Shown: positions 51,985-60,412 of the stretch, one piece after another | How the letters are laid out: each line of letters begins with the position of its first letter | Numbering within the stretch: the stretch's first letter is position 1 | Program-made: the position numbers and the translations under genes | Notes under the pieces: generated by a model | Databases searched by the model: none | Told to the model about the DNA's origin: nothing | What the model saw: the letters and a program-made list of their open reading frames with translations, nothing else | Assembly: GCF_003194605.1 (NCBI RefSeq) | Contig: NZ_QHKY01000003.1 | Location: forward strand, 1-64,000 | DNA length: 64,000 bases | Direction: 5' to 3' | Source: Nocardioides gilvus | Lineage (GTDB): Bacteria; Actinomycetota; Actinomycetes; Propionibacteriales; Nocardioidaceae

Positions 51985-52854
51985 ATGCGTACCGAACCCG
52001 CTCGACTCCTGGAGACCACCGAGGACCTGCAACTCCCGCCGATCACGTGGGAGAACATTGCCCTCGGCGTGGTGGTGCTCCTCGTGGGCTGGCTGGCCAG
52101 TCGCGTGCTGGGGTGGCTCACCCGCCGGATCCTGCTGTGGCGAGGACGCTCTCCCAGTGCGAGCACCATGTTTGCGGCGTTGACGCGCTGGCTGGTGCTG
52201 CTGCTCTCCTTCGCGGCGGCCATCACGGTGATCTTCCCGAGCGTGCGCCCGGTGAACGCCCTCGGCGGGATCGGGGTGCTCTCCATCGCAGCCGGTATCG
52301 CCTTCCAGACGGTGCTGGGCAACATGTTCGCCGGGATCGTGATCCTGGCTCGGGACAAGTTCCGCGTCAACGACCAGATCGCGGTCCGCGACGTGGCAGG
52401 CACCGTCACGGGCATCTCCCTGACCAGCACCGCGGTGCGGACCTACGACGGCCGACTGGTGCTCATCCCCAACTCGGTCGTGCATTCGGAGATCGTCACC
52501 GTCCAGACCGGCTACGAGCAGGTCCGTTCGACGATCCGTCTCGACATCGACGACAGTGCCGACCTGGACCTGGCGCTCCGAGCGGCCCACGACGCCATGC
52601 AGGCGCTCCCCGCGGTCGCCGCCGAACCCCCACCCCAGGCTCTCCTGCAGGAGGTCGGCACGGCCACGGTCCGGATGGACCTGAGGTTCTGGTCGGGCGC
52701 ACGGCAGATGGAGACCAAGTTGGCCCAGCACGAGGTGATCGGGGCAGTCCTGCGGGGTCTGTCGGACGCAGGGGTCAAGACCGGGTCGGACGTCGTGGTG
52801 GTGGAGGGTGGCCCCCAACTCCTGGCCGCTGTCGGAGGCGGTGAGTCGTCATGA
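51985..52854 (+). CDS. mechanosensitive ion channel (MscS family)
   Basis: 289 residues. Three helices (about 25-125) lead into the pore helix and the MscS beta domain. GIAFQTVLGNMFAGIVILARDKFRVNDQIAV is the conserved pore-lining and MscS core segment. VRTYDGRLVLIPNSVVHSEIV follows. It should open on osmotic downshock to release solutes. Its stop overlaps the DUF2254 start as ATGA. The start is the ATG following GGGG; a ribosome binding site is not convincing. Confidence 0.92.
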   Translation: MRTEPARLLETTEDLQLPPITWENIALGVVVLLVGWLASRVLGWLTRRILLWRGRSPSASTMFAALTRWLVLLLSFAAAITVIFPSVRPVNALGGIGVLSIAAGIAFQTVLGNMFAGIVILARDKFRVNDQIAVRDVAGTVTGISLTSTAVRTYDGRLVLIPNSVVHSEIVTVQTGYEQVRSTIRLDIDDSADLDLALRAAHDAMQALPAVAAEPPPQALLQEVGTATVRMDLRFWSGARQMETKLAQHEVIGAVLRGLSDAGVKTGSDVVVVEGGPQLLAAVGGGESS

Positions 52855-54086
52855 GCAAGAATTGGCCGGACTCGCCACGGCTGAGTCGTTGGGACGCGCT
52901 GTGGCGCCGATTCTGGGCGCTGCCGGTGACCATCGCAAGCATCTCCCTGGCTCTCGGTCTGCTGGTGCCGCTCATCGATGCCTCGCTCGAGGAGACCCCG
53001 GTCTGGGTCTTCCAGGGCGGGGTGGACGGCGCTCGTAGCGTGCTGAGCAGCATCGCCGGCGCGATGATCTCGGTCACCGGCCTCGTCTTCTCGATCACCA
53101 TCGTCGTGCTGCAACTGGCCAGCAGCCAGTTCTCCCCGCGCATTCTCGGCTCGTTCCTGGAGAGCCGAGTGGTCCAGCTGACCCTTGGCTTCTTCACCGG
53201 GTCGTTCCTGTACGCGCTCACCGTGCTGCGGGCCGTGCGGGGCGGGGACGACGGCCGGGTGCCGCAACTCGCGGTCACGGTCTCCTACGTCTACGTCATC
53301 GTCGCGGTGGCCATGTTCCTGGCCTTCATCCACCACATCACCACCTCGGTCCAGGTCTCCGAGGTGATGGCCGACGTACGCCGCCGCACGCTGGCCGCCG
53401 CCCGTCGACTGGCCCGCGAGGAGTCGACCGCGACGTGGTCGCCCCGTCCGGGTGCCCAGAGCGTCGAGGTGCGCAACGACGATCGTTGCGGTTACCTCAC
53501 GTCACTGAGCCGGTCGCGACTGCTCAAGATCGGCGAGAAGGTGGACGGTGTGGTCGAGCTGGACCTGACCCCCGGCGACCATCTCGTCGCAGGCCAGGTG
53601 ATCGGTCGGGTCTGGGCCGCCGAAGTCTCCGATGCCGTGCGGGAGCAGGTGAGTTCAGCGGTGGTGATCTCGCACGAGCGGGACATCGGCGCCGACCCGG
53701 CTTTCGGGTTGCGCCAGTTGCTCGACATCGCGGAGCGGGCTCTCTCCACCGGCGTCAACGACCCCACGACGGCGATCCAGGCGGTCAACGAGATCCACGT
53801 CGTGCTGCGGGCCGCCGTGCAGTTGCGCGACCCGTCGCCCTATCTCGAGTCCGACGGTGAGGTGGTCGCGCTGTACCGCCCTCAGCGCACCGGGGTCCTG
53901 CTGGAGGAGACCGTCGCCGAACTGCTCCACCACGGGGGTGACTCACCCCGAGTGGTGCGGCGGCTGCGCGCGGTGTTCGAGGACCTCGTGGAGATCGCGC
54001 GGCCGGAGCACCGGTCCGTCGCCGAACGCGCACTCGAGCACGTGCAGGTGGCCCAGGCCGAGCAGCAGGAGGACCCCACGGGGTGA
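52851..54086 (+). CDS. DUF2254 membrane protein
   Basis: 411 residues with about four N-terminal hydrophobic helices (about 25-165). It carries the family motifs VFSITIVVLQLASSQFSPRIL and FTGSFLYALTVLRAV, then a soluble C-terminal region including ALSTGVNDPTTA. Function unknown. It is coupled to the mechanosensitive channel gene (ATGA overlap), so an envelope or ion-related role is plausible, but this is context only. Confidence 0.88.
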   Translation: MSKNWPDSPRLSRWDALWRRFWALPVTIASISLALGLLVPLIDASLEETPVWVFQGGVDGARSVLSSIAGAMISVTGLVFSITIVVLQLASSQFSPRILGSFLESRVVQLTLGFFTGSFLYALTVLRAVRGGDDGRVPQLAVTVSYVYVIVAVAMFLAFIHHITTSVQVSEVMADVRRRTLAAARRLAREESTATWSPRPGAQSVEVRNDDRCGYLTSLSRSRLLKIGEKVDGVVELDLTPGDHLVAGQVIGRVWAAEVSDAVREQVSSAVVISHERDIGADPAFGLRQLLDIAERALSTGVNDPTTAIQAVNEIHVVLRAAVQLRDPSPYLESDGEVVALYRPQRTGVLLEETVAELLHHGGDSPRVVRRLRAVFEDLVEIARPEHRSVAERALEHVQVAQAEQQEDPTG

Positions 54087-54097
54087 GTGAGGGTGAG

Positions 54098-54478
54098 TCA
54101 GTCCGGCGCGCGGAGCACGCAGAACTCATTGCCCTCCGGGTCCGCGAAGACGATCCACCCGGTGCCGGGACCGTACTGGCCACGCTGGTCGGCGACCTGT
54201 CGGGCGCCGAGAGCGAGCACTCGCTCGTTCTCGTCGGCCTGACTCCCCGTCCGCGGTCGCAGGTCGAAGTGGATTCGGTTCTTCACCGACTTGGGCTCGG
54301 GGACCTCGAGGAAGAGGATCACGTGCCCGGTCTCCGGGTCCTGGATCGCACACTCCTCGTCTCCCGGGGCACAGGGCTCGTCCTCGATGTCGACGTAACC
54401 CAACAGTTGCTGCCACCACCTGGAGAGCTCGTAGGCGTTGGTGCAGTCGACCGTGGTGTGGGAGACGAAGGAGGTCAT
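54098..54478 (-). CDS. VOC (glyoxalase/bleomycin-resistance-like) family protein
   Basis: 126 residues from ATG 54478. The VOC fold of repeated beta-alpha-beta units is recognised by the start FVSHTTVDCTNAYELSRWWQQLLGY, HVILFLEVPEPKSVKNRIHFDL and the end WIVFADPEGNEFCVL with a metal-binding Glu. The reaction is not predictable. CAACCT (54491-54486) lies 7 nt before the ATG, so the mRNA may be leaderless. It is convergent with the DUF2254 gene by 11 nt. Confidence 0.85.
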   Translation of the reverse strand: MTSFVSHTTVDCTNAYELSRWWQQLLGYVDIEDEPCAPGDEECAIQDPETGHVILFLEVPEPKSVKNRIHFDLRPRTGSQADENERVLALGARQVADQRGQYGPGTGWIVFADPEGNEFCVLRAPD

Positions 54479-54510
54479 GGCCCGCAGGTTGCCAACGTCC
54501 GGCGCGCAGG

Positions 54511-55038
54511 TCAATGCCCTGGAGCCACACCCAGCCCGGTACGCACCACTCCGACCGCGTCGCCCAACACCCGACGGACCACCTTGAGCTCGGCCGGGGT
54601 CCAGCGCAGGGCGTACTCGGTGAGCCCGAAGGCGTACGGCACGGTCGCCTTCGTCAGCTTCTCGTGGCACAGGTCAGCCACCCGTCCACCGTCGTGGAAC
54701 TGCAACCCGAGAGTGTGGGCGACATCGGTGGCGAAGTTCCACAGATCCAGCGCTGACTGTGGGTTCAGGGGCTCGGGATCTCCGCTCAGTCGCCGCTGCG
54801 CCGAGGTGAAGTCCTGGAGCGTGGACTGGTCGTTGCTGATCCCAGCGTCCCAGTCCACTCCCCACCCGGCCTCACTTGCGTGGGCGACACACTCCTCCAC
54901 CGAGCCCCAGGTGAGCAGGCGGCCACCCTCGGCGGCCAGCACCTCACGCCCCTCAGGACCGGAGCCCCACCACACGACGGTGTCAGCGCCGTCGAAGCGG
55001 ATGACGATCGCCTGGCCGACCTCAGGGGTGACGCTCAT
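54511..55038 (-). CDS. protein of unknown function
   Basis: 175 residues from ATG 55038. No signal peptide and no recognised domain. It has an alternating beta/alpha look with VVWWGSGPEGREVL, VDWDAGISNDQSTL and a C-terminal helix (YALRWTPAELKVVRRVLGDA). No ribosome binding site is clear. The ATG lies 11 nt downstream of a stop codon that ends the last copy of the 58-bp repeat, so it is likely read from the guaA transcript. Confidence 0.65.
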   Translation of the reverse strand: MSVTPEVGQAIVIRFDGADTVVWWGSGPEGREVLAAEGGRLLTWGSVEECVAHASEAGWGVDWDAGISNDQSTLQDFTSAQRRLSGDPEPLNPQSALDLWNFATDVAHTLGLQFHDGGRVADLCHEKLTKATVPYAFGLTEYALRWTPAELKVVRRVLGDAVGVVRTGLGVAPGH

Positions 55039-55045
55039 GCCCAAG

Positions 55046-55238
55046 TGCGTCACTCCCACTCGATCTTCGCGGTCGTGGGAGCTGAACTCCGCTCGTCCCT
55101 CACTGCGTCACTCCCACTCGATCTTCACGGTCGTGGGAGCTGAACTCCGCTCGTCCCTCACTGCGTCACTCCCACTCGATCTTCACGGTCGTGGGAGCTG
55201 CACTCCGCTCGTCCCTCACTGCGTCACTCCCACTCGAT
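55046..55238. repeat. 58-bp tandem repeat (three units plus partial) at the 3' end of guaA
   Basis: Units start at 55046, 55104 and 55162 and run to 55219. The next unit start (55220) continues into guaA for about 19 bp before diverging. The units differ by single substitutions. Each contains inverted repeats CTCCCAC and GTGGGAG that can form a 7-bp hairpin. On the minus strand each carries the guaA terminal codons I-E-W-E-stop, preceded by a 17-codon GTG mini-ORF ending TTVKIEWE. Confidence 0.9.
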
Positions 55239-56789
55239 GGTGCCCGGGGGCTTGGACGTGATGTCGATCGTCACCCGGTTGATCTCCGCGACCTCGTTGG
55301 TGATCCGCGTGGAGATCTTCTCCATGACCTCGTAGGGCAGGCGTGCCCAGTCGGCGGTCATCGCGTCCTCCGACGTCACCGGCCGCAGCACGACGGGGTG
55401 ACCGTACGTACGCCCGTCACCCTGGACTCCGACCGAGCGGACGTCGGCGAGCAGCACGACCGGCATCTGCCAGATCTCGCGGTCGAGACCCGACTTGGTC
55501 AACTCCTCACGGGCGATGGCGTCGGCCTGACGCAGGATGTCGAGACGTTCGCGGTCGACGGCGCCGATGATCCGGATGCCCAGACCAGGGCCCGGGAACG
55601 GCTGGCGCCACACCATGCGCTCGGGCAGACCCAACTGCTCGCCGACCGCGCGGACCTCGTCCTTGAAGAGCGCACGCAGCGGCTCCACCAGCTCGAAGGT
55701 CATGTCCTCCGGCAGGCCACCCACGTTGTGGTGCGACTTGATCACCGACGTGCCGGCACCGCCACCCGACTCGACGACGTCGGGGTAGAGCGTGCCCTGC
55801 ACGAGGAACGCCGTCACTCCAGGCTCCGCCTCGCCGAAGACCCGGACCTGGGCCTCCTCGAAGGTGCGAATGAACTCGGTGCCGATGATCTTGCGCTTGG
55901 TCTCCGGGTCCGTGACGCCGGCCAGGGCGTCCAGGAACTGCTTCTCCGCGTCCACCACGTCCAGGCTCGCGTAGACCTCGGTGAAGTCGGTCTTGACCTG
56001 CTCGGTCTCTCCCAGGCGCATCATGCCGTGGTCGACGTAGACACAGGTGAGACGGTCGCCGATCGCCCGCTGCACCAGAGCAGCAGCGACCGCGGAGTCG
56101 ACGCCACCGGAGAGCGCACAGATCGCGCGGCCGTCACCGACCTGCTTACGGATCAGCTCGACCTGGTCCTCGACCACGTTGAGCATGGTCCAGGTCTGGC
56201 GGCAGCCCGCAACGTCGTGGAGGAAGTTCTCGAGGACCTGCTGGCCGTGCTCGGAGTGCAGCACCTCGGGGTGCCACTGCACGCCCGCCATCCGGCGTTC
56301 GAGGTGCTCGAAGGCCGCCACCGGAGTCACCTCGGTGGAGGCCAGGACCCGGAAGCCCGAAGGTGCGGCAACGACGGCGTCGCCGTGCGACATCCACACC
56401 TTGTGCCCCACCGGCATGGTGTCGAGCAGGGTGCCGCCGTCGGAGACCGACAGCGTCGTACGTCCGTACTCGCGGCCGCCGGTGGAGGCGACCTCGCCGC
56501 CGAGGGCCTGGGCCATCAGCTGGAAGCCGTAGCACATGCCGAAGACCGGCACCCCGGCCTGGAAGAGGGCCGGGTCGATGCCGGGGGCGCCATCGGCGTA
56601 GACGCTCGAAGGACCACCCGAGAGGATGATCGCGGAGGGGTTGCGCGCCAACATGTCAGCCACCGGCACGGTGTGCGGGACGATCTCGGAGTAGACGCGG
56701 GCCTCGCGGACGCGTCGGGCGATCAACTGGGCGTACTGGGCGCCGAAGTCGACCACCAGGACAAGATCGTGCTCAAGGTGCGCAGACAT
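55224..56789 (-). CDS. guaA: GMP synthase (glutamine-hydrolysing)
   Basis: 521 residues. It converts XMP to GMP. The N-terminal class I glutamine amidotransferase has the catalytic Cys in [10 protein letters not shown] near residue 86 and the His-Glu pair in WHPEV. The PP-loop ATP pyrophosphatase motif [14 protein letters not shown] is near residue 228, and the C-terminal dimerisation domain ends [15 protein letters not shown] (56802-56797) lies 7 nt before ATG 56789 with no ribosome binding site, so the transcript is probably leaderless. The reading frame stays open upstream through a terminator. Confidence 0.97.
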   Translation of the reverse strand: MSAHLEHDLVLVVDFGAQYAQLIARRVREARVYSEIVPHTVPVADMLARNPSAIILSGGPSSVYADGAPGIDPALFQAGVPVFGMCYGFQLMAQALGGEVASTGGREYGRTTLSVSDGGTLLDTMPVGHKVWMSHGDAVVAAPSGFRVLASTEVTPVAAFEHLERRMAGVQWHPEVLHSEHGQQVLENFLHDVAGCRQTWTMLNVVEDQVELIRKQVGDGRAICALSGGVDSAVAAALVQRAIGDRLTCVYVDHGMMRLGETEQVKTDFTEVYASLDVVDAEKQFLDALAGVTDPETKRKIIGTEFIRTFEEAQVRVFGEAEPGVTAFLVQGTLYPDVVESGGGAGTSVIKSHHNVGGLPEDMTFELVEPLRALFKDEVRAVGEQLGLPERMVWRQPFPGPGLGIRIIGAVDRERLDILRQADAIAREELTKSGLDREIWQMPVVLLADVRSVGVQGDGRTYGHPVVLRPVTSEDAMTADWARLPYEVMEKISTRITNEVAEINRVTIDITSKPPGTIEWE

Positions 56790-56796
56790 GCGCTGA

Positions 56797-56802
56797 ATCC
56801 TA
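56797..56802 (-). promoter_or_regulatory. -10 hexamer of guaA (leaderless)
   Basis: TAGGAT with a 7-nt spacer to the guaA ATG. The -35 region would fall in the hairpin that ends the upstream GMC gene's transcript. Confidence 0.55.
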
Positions 56803-56814
56803 CCGGGAAATGCA

Positions 56815-56852
56815 CCAGGGCCCGACCGGGAGGGAGGGTGGTCGGGCCCTGG
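56815..56852 (-). terminator. terminator downstream of the GMC oxidoreductase gene
   Basis: A perfect 13-bp stem (56815-56827 with 56840-56852) with a 12-nt loop, between the GMC gene stop and the guaA promoter. Confidence 0.8.
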
Positions 56853-57015
56853 TCGTCCACGCGCTCTCAAGGAGAAACCTGGACGGAGGTCTGCGTGCCG
56901 AGGGAGGGAGAGGCACCACAGACCTGCAACACCATCATCATGCCCTATTTTGGGTCTGAAAGGGCCGCCGAATCGGCACGATTTCGCCCAACAGCAGGAA
57001 TTGTCGACGAACGGT

Positions 57016-58734
57016 TCAGCTGACCCCGACGATGGGCAACCGCAGGGCCGCGGGCGCCGACGCGGGAACCGCTGGCGAACGCGGCGGAATCGGTGCCACC
57101 GGGCGGTACGCAGCCCCCAGAGGAGGCCGACGATCGGCCTCACCCTTGTTGGGCCACATCGCCATGGCACGCTCAGCCTGGGCGGTGATGGTCAGCGACG
57201 GATTGACGCCGAGGTTGGCCGAGATGGTCGACCCGTCGACCACGTGCAGCCCCGGGTGGCCGAAGGTCCGCTGGTAGGCGTCGACCACCCCTGAGTCGGC
57301 ATCCTCCCCGATGCAGCAGCCACCGATGAAGTGCGCGGTCATCGGTCGGTTGAACGGCTCCCCGATGTTGCCGCCCGGGGTCCCGCCGCCCTTCATCAGC
57401 GCGCCCATCCGCCGCACGGCGTCGTACGCGACAGGGATGTAGGTGGGGTTCGGCTCACCGTGTCCCTGCACGCTCGACATCCGCCAGCCGAACGGCGACT
57501 TCTTCGCAACCGTGGTGATCGAGTTGTCGTGGGTCTGCATGACCAGGGCGATGACGGTCCGCTCCGACCAGTGCTTGAGGTCGTACAGGTCGAGAACCTC
57601 CGACTTCTTCGCCCACATCTCCCTGAGCCAGGTCTTCCAGCGGACCTCTCCCGGCACCTCGTCGGCCAGCACCGTCTGCATCAGCGACATGACGTTGCTG
57701 CCCTTGCCGAACCGGACCGGCTCGATGTGGGTGAACTCGTCGGGGTGGAAGGAGGAGGTGATCGCCACACCTTCGGTGTAGTCGATGGACCGGTCGGTGC
57801 CGATCGCGCCCAGGATGGCCTCGGAGTTGGTCCGGGCCAGCACCCCCAGTCGGTCGGAGATCTGCGGCAGGTCACCGGAGTTCTTCAACGAGTGCAGCAG
57901 CTTCTGGGTGCCGAGAGCGGCCGCGGAGAAGATCACCTGATCGGCGGTGAAGGTCTTGACCGCCGTGCGGCGCGACAACTTGGCCTTCGTCCAGCGCGCC
58001 TGGACCTCGTACCCCCCACCCTCGCGGGGGCGAACCCTCGTCACGGTGGTCAAGGGATGGACCACGGCGCCCAACTGCTCGGCCAGGTAGAGGTAGTTCT
58101 TGACCAGCGTGTTCTTGGCGCCGTGTCGACACCCCGTCATGCACTCACCGCAGTTGATGCAGCTGGTCCGACTGGGTCCGACCCCGCCGAAGTAGGGGTC
58201 CTCGACCTCTTGGCCGCCGGGCTGTCCGGGACCGCCGAAGAAGACACCGACGGGGGTGGGGTGGAAGGTCTCCCCCACGCCCATGTCCTCGGCGACCTCC
58301 TTCATGAGCTGGTCGGCCGCAGTGTGCACGGGATTGGTGACCACCCCGAGCATGCGCTTGGCCTGCTCGTAGTAGGGCGCGAGCTCGCTCTTCCAGTCGG
58401 TGATGTGCGCCCAGGACGGGTCCTTGTAGAACGCGTCGAGGGGCTCGTACAGGGTGTTGGCGTAGACGAGCGACCCGCCGCCCACGCCGGCTCCAGCCAT
58501 GATCAGGGAGTCGCGGAGGAGGGCGATCCGCTGGATGCCGTAGAGCCCTGCCGCGGGAGCGTAGAGGTACTTCTTGAGGTCGAAGGAGTTCGTGGCGAAG
58601 TCGGCGTCCTCGAAGCGCGCACCAGCCTCCAGCACGCCGACCTTGTACCCCTTCTCGCTCAGACGCAGGGCGCTGACCGATCCTCCGAAGCCGGACCCGA
58701 TGACCAGGACGTCGAAGTGGGTGGAGTTGGCCAT
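57016..58734 (-). CDS. GMC family oxidoreductase (ChoD-like)
   Basis: 572 residues. FAD flavoprotein of the glucose-methanol-choline group. The FAD-binding [19 protein letters not shown] motif is near residue 10. It has a Cys-rich [11 protein letters not shown] motif near residue 190, and the C-terminal region with HFIGGCCIG and the family's [15 protein letters not shown]. This matches ChoD-type proteins of actinobacteria, often called cholesterol oxidases; the true substrate is uncertain. ATG 58734 overlaps the upstream stop (TGATG); a GTG one codon earlier is possible. It is coupled to the aldehyde dehydrogenase. Confidence 0.9.
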   Translation of the reverse strand: MANSTHFDVLVIGSGFGGSVSALRLSEKGYKVGVLEAGARFEDADFATNSFDLKKYLYAPAAGLYGIQRIALLRDSLIMAGAGVGGGSLVYANTLYEPLDAFYKDPSWAHITDWKSELAPYYEQAKRMLGVVTNPVHTAADQLMKEVAEDMGVGETFHPTPVGVFFGGPGQPGGQEVEDPYFGGVGPSRTSCINCGECMTGCRHGAKNTLVKNYLYLAEQLGAVVHPLTTVTRVRPREGGGYEVQARWTKAKLSRRTAVKTFTADQVIFSAAALGTQKLLHSLKNSGDLPQISDRLGVLARTNSEAILGAIGTDRSIDYTEGVAITSSFHPDEFTHIEPVRFGKGSNVMSLMQTVLADEVPGEVRWKTWLREMWAKKSEVLDLYDLKHWSERTVIALVMQTHDNSITTVAKKSPFGWRMSSVQGHGEPNPTYIPVAYDAVRRMGALMKGGGTPGGNIGEPFNRPMTAHFIGGCCIGEDADSGVVDAYQRTFGHPGLHVVDGSTISANLGVNPSLTITAQAERAMAMWPNKGEADRRPPLGAAYRPVAPIPPRSPAVPASAPAALRLPIVGVS

Positions 58735-60347
58735 CACGCTCGGCCGAGCTTCTTCAGCAACCGCAGGCTGGTCGTCATGATCGCGGCGTACTTCTCCTCC
58801 GACAGCCCCAGGGGAGGCGTGATCGGCAGCAGTCGCTGGGTGCCGACGGACTGAGCCTCGGTGTAGCGCCAGATGCCCTCGGCGCCCTGGCGGCGGCCCA
58901 GACCGGACTCCCGCATCCCGCCCATCGGGGCAGCCAGCGATCCGAAGGCTGCGCCGAAGGGCTCGTTGACGTTGACGGTGCCGGCCTTGAGGTGGCGCGC
59001 CATGGCACGGGCCCGGGCGCCGTCACGGCTGTAGACCGAGGCGTTGAGTCCGTACGACCCGTCGTTGGCGCGCTTGATCGCCTCGGACTCGTCCTGGAAG
59101 CGGTAGAGCGAGACGAGCGGGCCGAAGGTCTCGGTGCCGAAGCAGGTCATGTCGGGGGTGACGCCCTCCAGCACGGTCGGCTCGAAGTAGTAGGGGCCCA
59201 GGTCCGGGCGGTGCTTGCCGCCGGTGAGGACCGTGGCTCCCTTGGCGACCGCGTCGGCCAGGTGCGCCTCAACCGTGTCGAGCTGGTCCTGGCTGATCAG
59301 GGTGCCCATGTCGACCTCCCAGCTGGTCGAAGCACCCAACGACATCGCCTTCGTGCGGGCCACGAACCGCTCCACGAAGCGGTCGTAGACCTGGTCGGCG
59401 ACGAAGATCCGCTCCATCGAGATGCAGAGTTGCCCCGAGTTCGAGAAGGAGCCGCGCACGGCGCCCTCGGCGGCGCGTTCGACGGCGGCGTCGCGCAGGA
59501 CGAGCATCGCGTTCTTGCCGCCCAGCTCGAGGGAGCAGCCGATGAGGCGCTCGGCGCACTGGGCCGCGATCAGCTTGCCGGTCTTCGTGGAGCCGGTGAA
59601 GCAGATGTAGTCCGCTCCTGCCATCATCGGCGTCCCGATGTCGGCGCCGGGCCCGGACATGACCTGCCACAGGTCACGGGGGAAGCCGGCCTGCTCCATC
59701 AGCTCTGCGCCGATCAACCCGGTCAGGATCGTCTGGGCGTCAGGCTTGGAGATGACCGCGTTGCCGGCGGCGAGCGCGGGGATGCCGTCGCAGAGCGCGA
59801 GGGTGAAGGGGTAGTTCCACGGCGAGATGATGCCCACGACGCCCTTGGGCACGCGGTTGAGCTCGACGTGGGTCAGTCCGGGGAACATGCCGGGCAGACG
59901 CTGCGTGCGCAGGTGCGCCGCCGACGTACGCCCGTAGTAACGCGCCGTCATCGCCAGGTGGGCGACCTCGAGGAAGGCGTCCTTGCGGGCCTTGCCGGAC
60001 TCGAGACAGATCAGTTCACAGATCTCTTCGCGCCGCGACAGGATCAGGTCGTGCAGGCGCAGCAGCATCTCCTGGCGCTGTGCCACCGGCACCGTCGCCC
60101 AGGCACGCTGCGCGGCGCGGGCCCGGACGAACGCCTGCTCGACGTCGGCGGGCTCGCTCTGCGGGATGCTGCCCAGTGGCTGCCCGCTGATCGGCGAGAC
60201 GTGGTCCACGGTGCGACCGCCGGTGCTCGGGATCCGGGCGGTGAGCTGGGTGACGTACGACCGCTCCAGCGCGTAACTCGCCCCCGGGTCGTGCTCGGGG
60301 TCGTGAGGTCCTTCGGTCAAGGGGCCACTGGCCGGACTCGCAGTCAT
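58734..60347 (-). CDS. gabD2: succinate-semialdehyde dehydrogenase (GabD2-like)
   Basis: 537 residues. Aldehyde dehydrogenase of the GabD2 group. The motif PKGVVGIISPWNYPFTLAL is near residue 160. ELGGKNAMLVL carries the catalytic Glu and SNSGQLCISMER the catalytic Cys. The C-terminal LSAPMGG-like SLAAPMGGMRESGLGRR matches GabD2 of Mycobacterium. It should oxidise succinate semialdehyde to succinate, though a broader range is possible. TACTCT (60359-60354) is 6 nt before ATG 60347. The GMC gene follows with a TGATG overlap. Confidence 0.9.
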   Translation of the reverse strand: MTASPASGPLTEGPHDPEHDPGASYALERSYVTQLTARIPSTGGRTVDHVSPISGQPLGSIPQSEPADVEQAFVRARAAQRAWATVPVAQRQEMLLRLHDLILSRREEICELICLESGKARKDAFLEVAHLAMTARYYGRTSAAHLRTQRLPGMFPGLTHVELNRVPKGVVGIISPWNYPFTLALCDGIPALAAGNAVISKPDAQTILTGLIGAELMEQAGFPRDLWQVMSGPGADIGTPMMAGADYICFTGSTKTGKLIAAQCAERLIGCSLELGGKNAMLVLRDAAVERAAEGAVRGSFSNSGQLCISMERIFVADQVYDRFVERFVARTKAMSLGASTSWEVDMGTLISQDQLDTVEAHLADAVAKGATVLTGGKHRPDLGPYYFEPTVLEGVTPDMTCFGTETFGPLVSLYRFQDESEAIKRANDGSYGLNASVYSRDGARARAMARHLKAGTVNVNEPFGAAFGSLAAPMGGMRESGLGRRQGAEGIWRYTEAQSVGTQRLLPITPPLGLSEEKYAAIMTTSLRLLKKLGRA

Positions 60348-60412
60348 GTACCGAGAGTATGTGACGTGCGCCTCTATGACTACCCCACGGTAGCGATGAG
60401 TCCGAGCCGTGA

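Noticed and set aside
55046..55238. possible CRISPR array
   Set aside because: The units are contiguous with no spacers between them, and they share the end of guaA.
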